A DNA stretch of 64,000 nt from Ulva prolifera (Eukaryota > Chlorophyta > Ulvophyceae > Ulvales > Ulvaceae), in contig CM041197.1 of assembly GCA_023078555.1 (NCBI GenBank), forward strand, positions 10,102,552 through 10,166,551, in the 5' to 3' direction. The notes under the pieces were generated by a model. That model was not told the DNA's origin. It saw nothing but the letters and a program-made list of their open reading frames with translations, and made no database searches. Numbering within the stretch: the stretch's first letter is position 1; each line of letters opens with the position of its first letter. Positions 46,150 to 57,682 of the stretch are shown in pieces. The position numbers were made by a program, and so were the translations under genes.

Positions 46150-49100
46150 ATGATGATGTTGGATCTTGTACATGCGCTGATGTATGTCGGCATGTGCCTG
46201 CTTGCGGCACCAGTGCTGTTGCTTGGCGTCATGTTGTACCGGTACATGCTCTTGCGTTCTGCCCTGTCCGACATTCCCGGACCTGCTCCATCATTTTACT
46301 TCGGAAACGCAAAAATGCTGCTTGATAAAAATGGCGAGAGGATCCCCTTCCTGTACGTGCAAAAAGACCTGCAGAAGCAATACGGAGACCTCGTCAAATT
46401 TGCCATCGGGTCCATCCCGATGGTAGAGATCTACGGTGTGGCACGCGTGCATGCCTTGTTGACCACACACTTTAACCAGTGGATGTGTATCGCATAATCC
46501 GTATCTCCGTTGCTTCAGCCGTTCACCGTACCGAGATGCTGCACACACCATGTGCAGACAGACACGGCTGTGTCTCATATGCCAACAGCATCCTGAGGTC
46601 CAGTACCTTTTGACACCTTGCCCCAGAAGTGATGCTGCCAAAGCTGTGAACGACTGTCCTCTACACCAAGGCGGTGTCCATACTCCTTTTGAAGTGGTGC
46701 ACAGCCATCATCGGGTAAATACTGCGGCTGTACTTTGTAGCATACATGAGCTGTCAAAGATCATATGGTCATCACGTGTTTAGACTGGAAATCAAGGTGC
46801 CGGGAAGTCTCACCCAATCGGGGGACATTAGGTGCCTTCAACGCAGGGGTGGCTTTTTCATTTCTCAGTCTTAACACGTGATGACCATGTGCTGTTTGAC
46901 AGCTGATGTTTGCTACAAAGTACAGCCGCAATATGTGTTCGATCATTGCTGTGCACCGCTTCAGATGAGTATGGATACCGGCTTGGTGTAGAGGACAGTC
47001 GTGACGCGGACTACCCGTGCTCCCTGATGACACCATCAATAAAACTCACCAACGGCCTCGCCTGCTGCTGCCGACCACCACATGCTGACCGACCACACGC
47101 CTCGGCACTGACACGCCTGAGGCTGCACAGATGCACAATTACTCAACTGTACTGTACAGACGCCAAAACGATGCGGGAGGTGATGAGCAGCGGCTTCCAC
47201 ACCTTCAGGGACCGGCCATACTTCATCGTGCCGCTCATCGGCAAACGCAACGCCTCCTTCCGCGAAGCCCTGCTCTTCACCTCGTACGCCTCCCCCACCA
47301 ACCACGACGCTACCCCCATTGAAAGCGGTCTCGACAGCCGTCTCTGTACAACTCACTGCCGCCACCACTCGACATGCCACGGCCTCATGTATGTATGCCT
47401 GCCCCACCGCCCTCCTCTCGTCAGTCGCCTCCGGCACAAGCCACTGGAGCCGTCGCTCTGTTCAGAACGACATGCAGCGTCCATGTCGCCAACAGCACCA
47501 TTGGGAACTCGCCATGTGTGTGCGTGACACGAACGCATGCATGCCTCCACTGCAATCAGCGATTGCCCCATGTTGACTGTTCTTCTCCGGAGGCCTGTTC
47601 TCGCGTTTTGCAGGGTTTGCTGCCACGATGCGCCACAAGGCCCTCAAGGTTCTAACCAATATATCAGGGCAGTGATCGGGGTTGGCTGCAGGTCGCCGAG
47701 CTGGGCCAGTGTGCGCGCGGCCGCCATGCCGCTGTTCCACACCGCCGCCCTCAACGCCGCCGCCGGCGACATCGAGCGCCACATGCTCACCGCCTGCGAC
47801 GCCCTTGCCGCCGCGGCGGCGGCAGCCGCCGCCGCGGCCGGCGGCGGCGGAGCCGCCGCGGCGCCGGTGGACGTGCTCAAGGTCGTGCAGCAGGCGACGC
47901 TCGCGGTCGCCTTCAAGGTGTCCTTCGGCACCGACATCCCGACCGGCTCCGGCGTGGTGCGCCGCCACTCCTGTTTGATTTCCACGCGATCGTTGTGATT
48001 ACTTGGCCGTTCCCACAGACCACGGCGACATGCATGCCGCGCCGGCCTGTGAGGTCAGCACAGTGAGCGCCTGCGTGCAGTGACCACACGGAGGTGATCA
48101 GATTCGCGCATCCATGGCCCGCTCTGCAGACCATGCGCGTCTTGGAGGCGCAGCAGGTTGTGCACACGGCGTGAGGGTGCGTTGAAGGTGCGCTACGCAC
48201 CGGCGCCCGCGGCGGCCGGCTCGGCTCGGCTTTTCCGGACGGCGACCTTGGGCTGACACGCGTCACAGGCGTGTGACCTGTAACGGCCTAAAACGCCGAC
48301 CCGCCATGCATACCCCATGCGTTGCGTTTCACTGATGCAGAGCCCGTTGCCACTGCACTACCCACCCTATCCATCCATCTTCCCAGCATGTGTGCGTTTA
48401 CAACAAACAGATCTCCGCAGCAGCGGCACGTTTTGCGCCTTAGCCATACGCCGGCACCATGTGCAGGGTGGCGCAGGCGCACAGCACGAGCTCGCTGCCG
48501 CCTCCCGCACCTTCTTCGACTCCATGCGTGTCTCCGGCGGCCTCTCGCTCTTCGCCACAAACCTCCCGGTCGCGCTGCGGCCCTTCATCTGCCGCATATC
48601 GTACCACTTCAGCGCGCACAGCGCGCCCCTGAACCGCGCGCTCGACGTCATCTTTGCCGCGACGCAGCAGATGGTCGAGGCGTACGCGGCGGCGCACCCT
48701 GAGCTGGAGGTGGAAGCGCGGCCCGACGCGGAGATCCTGCAGCGCGGGCTCGGACGGAAGGTGCTGGAGGAGGGGGCGGTGCCGTCGGAACACAGCCTGA
48801 TCGCCCACATGCTGCGCTGCCACAACAAGTGCGCTGCCGGTGTCCTCACTAGGCCGGTACGCGCACCTGCCAATAGCAGGGGCGCTGTGCTTCCTCCGGG
48901 CCCACATGCAGCTCCTCGCGCTGCAAGCCACACGCCATGCCATTCGTTCATCGTTCAGCCCGGGCTCGTGCCTGCGTCAAGTTCGAATGTATCGTGCTTT
49001 GCACGGTCATGTTGCCGCAGTTCGTCGGAGCGAGTGCACCTCACGCTGCCCAGATGTGCGGGGTTCAAACTACACGAACTTGGGCCGTTGCATGCCAGAG

Positions 49101-50909
49101 CCCTTACAGCGGCCCGCACAGCATCGGTATTCAGACCGAATGTAGTATATAGTCCAGGCGCGGGGGGTGGCTTTGGCGGCCTCCCTCCTGCACCCCAACG
49201 CAACGGCAGCAGCGCAGCGGTGGCGTGCAGGGGCAGCGGGGCGCTCTTCACGCCGCTGGAGGTGCTGCCGCAGGCCTGGATGATGCTCGTCGCGGGCTAC
49301 GAGACGACGGCGGTGACGATCGCGCAGACGCTGTTCTGCGTCGCACGCGCCCCCGCCGTGGAGGCCGCACTGCTGCGGGAGATCGACGGCCACAGCGCGG
49401 GCAGCGTGCCGTCACAGGACACGATCGGCGAGTGGCCGCTTGCACTGGTACCCCTCTCCTCTCCCCCAACTGCTGTTAGTGCGATCTGACTCCTGCGAGA
49501 GCCACAGTGGTGACTGTGGATACCTCTACCACCGCGTGTGCATGCGCAGCGATACTCTCGGCATCTCAGCGCGATTACCTGACAGATCGACCCTCAACTG
49601 TGATGGGGGGGGGGGGGGAGGTGTGGGGGGTTTGGCTTATGCAAACAGGGCAGGCCGCGTGCATGTGGGCAGTCCGCCGGAGCTCTGCCCCCACGTCGAC
49701 ATCCTGCATGCATGTCCTACATCCCGCACGCACCGCCGCCATGCGCGCGAGCCGCCGGCGCACGCGTGCAGGCGTGCGTGAAGGAGGCCCTGCGGATCCA
49801 CCCTATCACGATGCCGGTGCGCATCGCTAATAAGGCCACGAAGGTGGGGGGCAAGGCCGTGCCCGCCGGCACGAGCGTCCACGTCGCGACGTACGCCATG
49901 CACACAGACCCGCGCATCTGGGAGGACCCGGACGAGTTCCGGCCGCAGCGCTTCGTCGACGGCCTCTCGGCCGACGCGGAGGCGGTGTACCAACCGTTTG
50001 GCTTGGGGCCCCGCGGCTGCATCGGGTGCGCTCCCGGCCATGCATTGCTCATGTATGGTCAAGCCGCTGCATCGGGTGCGCTCCCAGCCATGCATTGCTC
50101 ATGTATGGTCAAGCCGCTGCATCGGGTGCGCTCCCGGCCATGCATTGCTCATGTATGGTCAAGCCGCTGCTGATGCTTCACATACTCAAAGGCACACGAT
50201 GATGGTCAAGCCGCTGCATCCAATCTCCTCCTGCGTGTCGTGTCGTGCCTGCGCCCCGAGTGTTGGTGGTGCAGGCTTCAGAGGGACCACATCGGCCGCG
50301 CATGCATGCAATGCGAGGCAGGGCACCACTGCGCGGTATACCAGACTCCGATACAAAGCAGCATGCATGCACCGAGTGAGAGTGGGCGCCTGGGCGTCAT
50401 GCCAAGAACACGCGCGGTCACGATCACGCTGTATGCATTATTGCTTTGTCCTATCCATCGAGACATTGCCAACATTGACGACCCCGCAATCCGGGATGCA
50501 CTGGGCGACCAGTGGTGTCACGGGCACGCAATGGCTACGAGCGCATGAGCGAATATACACATCACAATGGCATGTGGTCCCGTCCATTCGGAGTTGCTAT
50601 CGTCCTCTTCAGGATACGGCTCAGCAAGTTCAGATGTACTTTACAATGGCTCGGGCTGTTGCTTGGCAGAGCACCGGATCATGCTACCAGGCTACTACTG
50701 CCGGGGGTGCAGTGCTACCAGCAGCAGCGGTATGCATGTGCAGGTACCGGCTGGGCCTGCTGGAGGCCACGATCGCGGTCGTGCTGCTGTACCGCCGCTT
50801 CCTCTTCCGCGTCAGCGACGCCCACCACCCCGGCGGCCACATCCGCTTCCGCATGAACCTCACGATGACGCCCGTCGACGGCATCTGGCTGACCGCGCTG
50901 CCGCGCTGA
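46150..50909 (+). CDS. Cytochrome P450 monooxygenase
   Basis: Heme-thiolate oxygenase, probably held in the ER membrane by its N-terminal helix (residues 4-35). Seven exons: 46150..46435, 47160..47283, 47692..47956, 48467..48828, 49231..49447, 49772..50025, 50744..50909; 557 residues, phases closing. Motifs in order: IPGPAPSF hinge (42-49), FRDRPYF, the I-helix AGYETT (367-372), the K-helix ExxR as EALR (423-426), PRIWEDPDEFRPQRF, and the heme loop FGLGPRGCIG with Cys 501, followed by YRLGLLEATIAVVLLYRRF. An Ala/Gly-rich loop occurs in exon 3. The heme-loop codon for the last Gly is split by intron 6. Three ATG codons stand in a row at the start; I chose the first. Substrate and CYP family cannot be told from sequence alone. 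Confidence 0.97.
46650..47002. repeat. Imperfect inverted repeat, arms of about 145 bp
   Basis: The left arm begins ACGACTGTCCTCTACACCAAG (46650) and the right arm ends with the reverse complement (to 47002). Further matching blocks include GGTGTCCAT/ATGGATACC, GTACTTTGTAGC/GCTACAAAGTAC and CATCACGTGTT/AACACGTGATG. It fills much of P450 intron 1. No clear target duplication was seen. It is probably a fold-back or MITE-type element. Confidence 0.85.
50018..50167 (+). repeat. 50-bp tandem repeat, three units, across an exon-intron border
   Basis: Units at 50018-50067, 50068-50117 and 50118-50167 are almost identical (one base differs in unit 2). Each contains TGCATCGG|GTGCGC, which is the end of P450 exon 6 plus its donor site. 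Parts of the unit recur just downstream. Confidence 0.95.
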
Positions 50910-52487
50910 CGCCCCAGCACGCACAGCATGCGCGGGTGGCGGTGCGACCGGCGGGCGTCTGTCGGCGAGGAGCATGCGCTCACAGTGTGAGCTTCACACA
51001 TGTGGTCGAGGCGGGGATCCGGGGCATGGAGGTGTTGGCCGCCGTGCCTCAGTGGCAGGCTGCCATGTTCCTGTGGCTTGGCCGTTTGCACGTCTCCCAC
51101 AGACTTGCTCTTTTCTTTCGGTGTGATATCCCGGGGGGGGGGGCATTGCAAAGTGCTTCCATGCGGCGAATGACGTGCATGTGCACACGATAGATCGAAG
51201 CGATCCAGCGATAGACTACTTGCGATCCATTTCCTGAGGAGCTTTTGAGAAGCTTGCCAGTGTTCCTTCGCTCCCTTGCTGCAACATATGTTGCACAGGG
51301 CGCGGTGAGCGCTGAGGTGCACCCCACGCTGAGGTCACGCGGAGGTCTACCACAGGGCGCAGTATATATATACTACGCCGCATATATGGGGCACGATGCA
51401 TGCAAGCTGAGGTCTGTTTCACCTCGGCGCCGCAACAGCATGCGCAGCTGTCCGCGAAATCTTCCGGGTGCCCTGGATCAGCGTGCTGTGCACTGGCGCG
51501 GCGGGGCTCTGCTGCAAACGGACGCAGCGTGTGCTGTGCATGCTGCGGGTTCCACCTGCGCGTGGCTGTTCTCCTCCCCCAGGAGCGCAGCATGCGAGGC
51601 GGAGCAGGGGCGCGCTGTGGGGGATGGCGCATCAGCAGGCTTGGAGTCCTGGGTGGGACTCTGGAAGGGCAGCAGTGCGGTGCATTGGTATCAATGCATG
51701 GCCACGCGCAGTGCGGTCGTCTGAGATGGCGGCGATGTGGAGACCGGAGATTGGATCTGTTCAATATGATTGCGCGGCCGCTTCGCCTCCAGTCCACCAA
51801 CGGATTACCAATTGTGTTACCTGCACCGCGTCGAAGAAACGGGACGGTTGTCGTGGTGTCTCATGTGGGGAGCTGCAGCTGCAGGTGGACGCTCAGCATG
51901 GTGCTGCATGGATTCGTCGTGGCCACTGGTGCACCCATGCCTGGTGGTAAGCGTGCCTGCTGAACTGTTCGGTGCCTGGGTTACTGTCTTCAGCTTTCAG
52001 GTTGTGCCACGTCCCAGCCCTTGAATTTGTTTCAGTGCGGTTTCTTCAGTTGTGCGTGCATTGGAGTGAGACATGCACCTGTGCATTGCTGGTTGTGTAT
52101 GGAATGGACTTCCGCATGAGACTGTCCCTCTGAGGCTTCTGTTCAGTTTGTAAACGTCCACATTTGAGCCTCGCTCACAGATGATACGAGGCGCTGTCGC
52201 TCTGCGCTGTGTCCATAGCTGCCTGCCAAACGTATTTTCATGGCAATTCTCCAATTTCACTCTTGTTTTGGTGCCTCCTCGGTCGGACAGTGGACACTAT
52301 TCCACTGCACCTCTCCACATGCATGCGCTGATGTGGGTATACATTTTCGATATTTATATCGGCATCGTTTGGCTCGCTCACGACAGTGCACGTATGTATC
52401 TCATTCTGACAGGTGAGCAAATGGGTGCAGTTGCGTTGACGATGCCGCAGCTGTTTAAGAGATACCTCGACGCTGCATCTTATCACC
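50910..52487. other. No clear gene
   Basis: Presumed 3' flank of the P450 and promoter of the kinase. No domain recognised in any frame. Confidence 0.4.
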
Positions 52488-55400
52488 ATGGCATCTGCCA
52501 GAACAGCTAATTCGTCGGACCTTCAGCTATGTAGCGCAGGACAAATTCAAGAGGTGGTACGCACCGTTTTAGATACAGCGCACGCGGACTACGCTGTCAC
52601 TGAATCAGCGGTCGTGCTAGAGCGTCTGAAACCAATACGGCTGATCGGCAGATCTGGGCAAGGGATTCGAGTCTTACAGGTAGGTGTTCAAGTATCTTGT
52701 CTTGCTCCGGTTCCCCTGACCTGCTGTACTGAACGATTCTCGCCACGTGCGCACTGGCCAAAGCAGAACTGCCCTCCAGCGACTGCAGAATGGCCACGCG
52801 AATAACACATCGCGTTCATAAGCAGGCTGCGCAAACAGAAAATGTACTCATTGACTTGGACATGGGTATGATCAGCCCGCCCGTATTCAGGTGCATGACA
52901 ACCTCACAGGCAAGCACCTTGCACTGAAAGTCTACTTGCGATCCTCCATGTCACACCTCCATCAGCATCAAGTTATAAGAGGCTGTCAAGTCCAGTCTCG
53001 CTGCACCTCCGAGGCCATCCCCTTCGTGTTGCCTCTCTACTCCCTGCTCCAGGTGCGCACCAGTACCATGTTCGCAAGCAGACACACACGACTCATCGCG
53101 TTCACACACCAGAGCGCCATAATGCGACATCAGAGCAGCAGCGTACGCATTAGTTCCTTCTTAGGTATAGTCACAGCTACGTTATGTGCTAGTTGGCCTG
53201 AGCTCGCAAGATGTAGCCAACCCTTCCAAAGCACCACGCACCGGCTTGCCCAGCGATGACAAAGACATACTCCCTCAACACGCCGGTGCTGTCACAGAAC
53301 CAATCTGAACGTGCTTTTGACAGTATCAACACGACTGCCGCCAGTATCTGTCATCTCCACCTGGGTCTTTGTTCTTCGAATCCGACCGATACCCCATGCT
53401 GGGCTATGGTAGTTCCAAATTCCAAATGTTCCCACCACACACATGGCCCAGGTCATTCTCATCACTGACAGCTGCATGCAATGCTGCCTGCTACCTTTAC
53501 ATGTCCTCAGGAAGTACTTGCACCACCAAGAGGCATCAGTTTCGATGAACCTCGGCTCCACTCAGTCCTCACTCATCCACCCCGTCACTCCTCCTCCTCC
53601 TCTGCATCCTCCTGCGCCGGAGGCGGCGGCAGCTCATCTCGCTCGCGCAACATCGCCGGCTCAGCCTGCATCACACACTCCCGCACCGCCGCGCTCCCGC
53701 CTCCACGCTTCAGCCCCCACCCGACGTACACGTTCGCCCACGTTTTGCCGTCGGACACCGCGAACGCCCCCGGCCACACCACGCTGCGCACACCGGCCGC
53801 CTGGTGCGGCGTGCTGCGGCTGCATGACGACGTCAGCGGCGCCCACGCGGGCATCGCGGCGGCCGCGGCCGCGTCCTGCGACGCCGCCGCGAGCAGCCGG
53901 GGGCCCTGCTCGGTCTGCTCTGGCAGTAGCGCGGGCGGGTTGTCCTCGTCCTCTGGCTCCGGGACCTCCGGCAGGACCGTGACTCCCATCGCCTTGATGT
54001 GTGGGGCCCTGTACGCCAAACGGAAGTGACTCGTGGCTCTGTGCCAGCTGTTCGTTGCCTCGGCGCCGGCCGCTCACAGCAGCCATCTATAGAATGCGGC
54101 CTGGCTCCAGTGGAGCCATGCAGTCAGGCCACATCGCAACCCCTGGTGCCAGCGGCAAACATGACACGCTGCATCCCATCCGAGTGGCACCTCCGGTATG
54201 ACTTAAAAGTCTGTGTTGGAGAGCTCGCGTGGATGCTTGTTCCAGGCAGTATGTGTATGTCGAGTGGCACTCCCAATCCATGGTCCATGTGGCGGATCTA
54301 TGCCAAGCCAGCCCACGTGGAACAGGGGGCTTCTCCACCTGTCCACAATCTCGTCAGCAGCCATGGAAGCGGCGATGTGCCAGTCTCAGGCAGGCTGCAG
54401 AGAGTGCCCTGCCACTCGAAAGATGTGTGGAGCTGTCAGACGAGACCAGCGTTCGCACCAGTGGCACCAGCTCCGGGATTCCCGCATCTGCACCGCCGGC
54501 AGAGCTGCATACTCCTCGTTTGGTTCCGGCTCCTCTGCCTCTTCTGGCATTGTGTACAGGCCGGCCGGGCAGAGTGTGGTTGCATGCGCAATCCTGGCTA
54601 TCTGTGCTCGCAGATAGTGCCTCTCGCGACCCGGGAAAGCTGGGAAGCCGCCAACACTGGAGTCCAGGTCACCAGTCAACAGCTTGTGGATGCTGCGTGC
54701 TGATCTGATCTGGCTTGGTGTGACATCATCCAACAGGACCAGAGGGCCTCCGGGATGGGTGCAGCAGTAGTACATGTACTTGTTGCATCCGGTCTCCACT
54801 TCAGATGGCGCCTCGCCCGGCGCGAGCTCCTGCTCCTCTGCTTCTTCCTGCAGGGGTCCTTTGCGATCTCCAGCTTGGTTGTAGATGTTCAGGTTGCTTG
54901 ATGGAAGAACGGTTGGGACTGCTCCAGCGCACAAGCTGGAGTAGCAGGTCAAAGGGAGAGTGGCCAGGCACCTTCTCCGGCCGCTCCATCATGCGGCACT
55001 CGAACACGTAGTACTGACCGTTGAGTGTATAGAATTTGCCGAAGAACCGCAGAGCTTCGACCTTGTAGTCATCATTTCCACCGAGCTGCTTCATGGTGAG
55101 CGAGACCTGATAGGCTTCCAGCTTGGGCAGCCCAACACCGCATACTGGCAGCAGGCGCAGTGCTTCCTCCGGATCCTCTGGCTCAAAAAAGGTGTACTGC
55201 AACTTATGCAACCTGATATCGCCTTGTCAATTGTTTGAGTCTGGACCAGGCCAAGATATGTGAGAATTCTGCCCACCTCGCCCGGTTCTGGAACCTCCGG
55301 TTCTGCATCCTCGCCATCAGGTACGATTTTCTTCTCCCTGAGACCATCAAGAGAGCTTTAATATCTGCTAATTCATGCCGACTTGGAGGAACGACTGGAG

Positions 55401-57682
55401 TTTGCGTACCCAAATAAGTCCAGGCTGGCAACTGCTGCTGCTGCATCTTTCGCACACTGCACAGATCCCCAATCAACGAAACACAATTAGACAAGATGAT
55501 ACTGTAGCACGAACTCCCAGGGACGCGTCAAGGGCACTTACATCTGCTGTGAGACGCTTGCATCGCGACTCGCCTTTGGTAAAATCGCTGTCTTGAAGCA
55601 AAACGCTCTCAAAGATATCGAGTGCTGCCGCGGGCTTCAGCTCAATAACCTGCAAGTATAACTTGCTGCTGCATACATCCGCCAAGGTCATCATTCTGAA
55701 GCTGGGTGTATGGCTGGGTGTCACTTACCTTCAGCAAAGCCTTCGCCAGTTGTTCCTTAGCCTTAGCCTGTGACGCATTCAAAGCGGGCGGATTTCCCAT
55801 TATTCTAGTCGTTGGGAGAATGTTGGCGTAGAAGTAACTGTGGTATGTCGCAACATTAACTGATACTCGTTCACAAACTGGAGTTACATTGCGTCGGCAC
55901 AAGACTATGGTAAAATCAAGGCAGCGTAATGTTTTCCGGGGACGTCAAGGTCATCGGCAATTGGAACCTATGATCATTTCGGACCTGTCACATCAACAAG
56001 CCTCTGTCGGTCACGCGAACCTTTCGCAACGTGTGGCGAGGGGGGTACGGAGCTGCCTCGGAACTTACGAGTCGGAAGGCTGTGACAACAGCCTTGCGGA
56101 GGTCTCGTGAAGGCAGCCGCACAATACAGACGAGGTCGAGTAATGGCCCTGGCTCCGTGTCATCCATGGCGGAAATCCCATGCTAGGCAGACATTGCAAT
56201 AGACAACGTCGCCAGTGCACTGCTGATCAGACGTCCGTGCCGATCCGTCATGTCCAGCCCAGAATAAAGAACCTGTTGCTTGTTTGCGCACATGTGATTT
56301 TGCACATGTGTCTATGTTGACTTGGCCTGCCGGCATCACCTATACCATAGCATCTCTCAGCATTCAATCACACATTCATCCATGGGGCAATCCGACACCC
56401 CAGGCACCGAGGACAGAGCTGACGGCTTCACATCACATTGCAGGATGATCTACATCTCTACTGTCTGACAGCGGTCAGCGAGAAAGGGGACTTGGCACAG
56501 TTTCTGCATGCCACTGGCCGCACCTTGTCAGCTACACAGGCAGCCAAGTATGTCCTGCGCCCATTGCTCAGGGCTGTGTCTAGGATGCACGAGCGAGGTC
56601 TCATCCATCGCGACATCAAACCTGAGAACTTGCTGATGAACGAAGACAACACAGTCATGCTTTGTGACTTTGACCTGTCGATCGACGCAATGGAGACGGC
56701 ACCAGTATCAAAGGTGGGCTCCCAGGACACCACTGCAGATGTGCTGGAGCTGTTTCGTTCAGAGTCGAAAGTTTAGGCTGACCAGGCAGTGCAAAAGCAT
56801 CACTGGACGGCTTCACGGCCAGCACCGCCCATTGTGCCGTTTGACTCAGCATCGAGCTGCAATCCCAGCAGCCATGGACGCCGGTGGGTCTAGAACTATG
56901 CATACATCCGTGCAGCAAGGGATTACGCAAACGGCACGCTGTGTTACAAGGACAACGCCAGTGAGGGAGGTAGCATCGCAGGCCGCCATCAGGGGAACCA
57001 TGTGCACCAGTGTTGGGTCGCCGCGCCTGATCACATGTAACAATTCCAGATATTCAGATCTAATTGGAATCTCCAGGGCTGCCACCCAGAAATTCATTTC
57101 GGGGTGGTAGCCCTGGAAATTGTGCAAAGCGACCCAACACTGATGTGCACACATCCACCCAGCCACCGACACGCACCACAAACCAACACATCCCCGCACC
57201 CTGCACACTGTGTTGCTATCGTGTAGGCGCCTGCAGCTGTGTTGGGTCGTCGGGCCCAATCATGTGGAACAATTCTGAATATTCGGGTTCACTTTCTGGG
57301 TGGCAGCCCTGGAAATGCCGCACCGCGACCCAACACTGGCCTGCAGGTGGGTACACCTGACTACGTGGCTCCAGAGGTGCTCCAGCCTGGTGGCTACAAG
57401 CACCATGGCGGTGGCGCTCGGGCCAGCCACCGTCACAGCTCATACACGGACAAGGTCGACATATGGGCCATTGGGGTGCTGGCCTGGGAAGTCATGGCTT
57501 GGTCTGCCCCGTTTGCAGCCTCGACGGTGCAGGCTGTGCAGAAGAATGTGCTCCACAAACCGATCAAGGTGCCAGAAGCCTGGCCACAGGCTTACAGAGA
57601 GTTTGTCACGGCGTGCTTGGTTCGGGACCCACAACGCCGGCCACCCGCTGCTGACCTCCTCGAGTACCAGCTGTTCCAATAA
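52488..57682 (+). CDS. Divergent serine/threonine protein kinase
   Basis: Four exons: 52488..52679, 52891..53052, 56444..56713, 57347..57682; 319 residues, all introns phase 0. Glycine loop LIGRSGQGIRVLQ (52-64; the second Gly is Ser), ATP-binding lysine in LALKVY (77), IPFVLPLYSLLQDDLHLYCL, catalytic loop GLIHRDIKPENLL (Asp 175), DFD instead of DFG (193-195), GTPDYVAPEVL (APE 216-218), DIWAIGVLAWEVMAW, and RDPQRRPPAADLLEY at the end. The helix C glutamate is not obvious. The activation segment and C-lobe look like an Aurora/AGC-type kinase, but I cannot name a subfamily. Little flanks the domain. The 3.4-kb second intron contains a complete gene on the other strand (radial spoke head), and the third intron contains two MITEs. 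Confidence 0.9.
53585..55800 (-). CDS. Flagellar radial spoke head protein, RSP4/RSP6 family (nested gene)
   Basis: Component of the radial spoke head that signals to dynein arms in the axoneme. Seven exons, minus strand: 55800..55729, 55649..55542, 55456..55410, 55337..55277, 55196..54972, 54847..54459, 54008..53585; 441 residues, phases closing. It starts MGNPPALNASQAKAKEQLAK. Family landmarks: LKPAAALDIFES, CGVGLPKLEAYQVSLTMKQL followed by ALRFFGKFYTLNGQYYVFE, TGCNKYMYYCCTHPGGPLVL, VTPSQIRSARSIHKLLTGDL, FPGRERHYLRAQIARIAHAT, SWCHWAPHIKAMG (joined across the last intron), WPGAFAVSDGKTWANVYVGW, and an acidic poly-Glu tail. The gene lies entirely inside intron 2 of the plus-strand kinase gene. 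The donor of exon 4 was chosen by phase and gives an intron of about 80 bases. Its presence indicates a motile cell stage. Confidence 0.94.
57008..57142. mobile_element. hAT-like MITE in kinase intron (135 bp)
   Basis: Perfect 13-bp terminal inverted repeats, CAGTGTTGGGTCG and CGACCCAACACTG, with the 8-bp duplication ATGTGCAC at 57000-57007 and 57143-57150. An internal hairpin pairs CCAGGGCTGCCACCC with GGGGTGGTAGCCCTGG. CAG termini and an 8-bp duplication fit the hAT superfamily. No coding capacity. Confidence 0.95.
57237..57338. mobile_element. hAT-like MITE forming the 3' end of a kinase intron (102 bp)
   Basis: Terminal repeats CTGTGTTGGGTCG and CGACCCAACACTG (one mismatch). The 8-bp duplication GCCTGCAG flanks it at 57229-57236 and 57339-57346. 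The downstream duplication ends exactly at the kinase exon 4 border (exon starts 57347), so it supplies the AG acceptor. Confidence 0.95.

Noticed and set aside
45655-46274. Gene between PRP17 and the P450
   Set aside because: Plus and minus frames are equally long, with no domain and no splice support.
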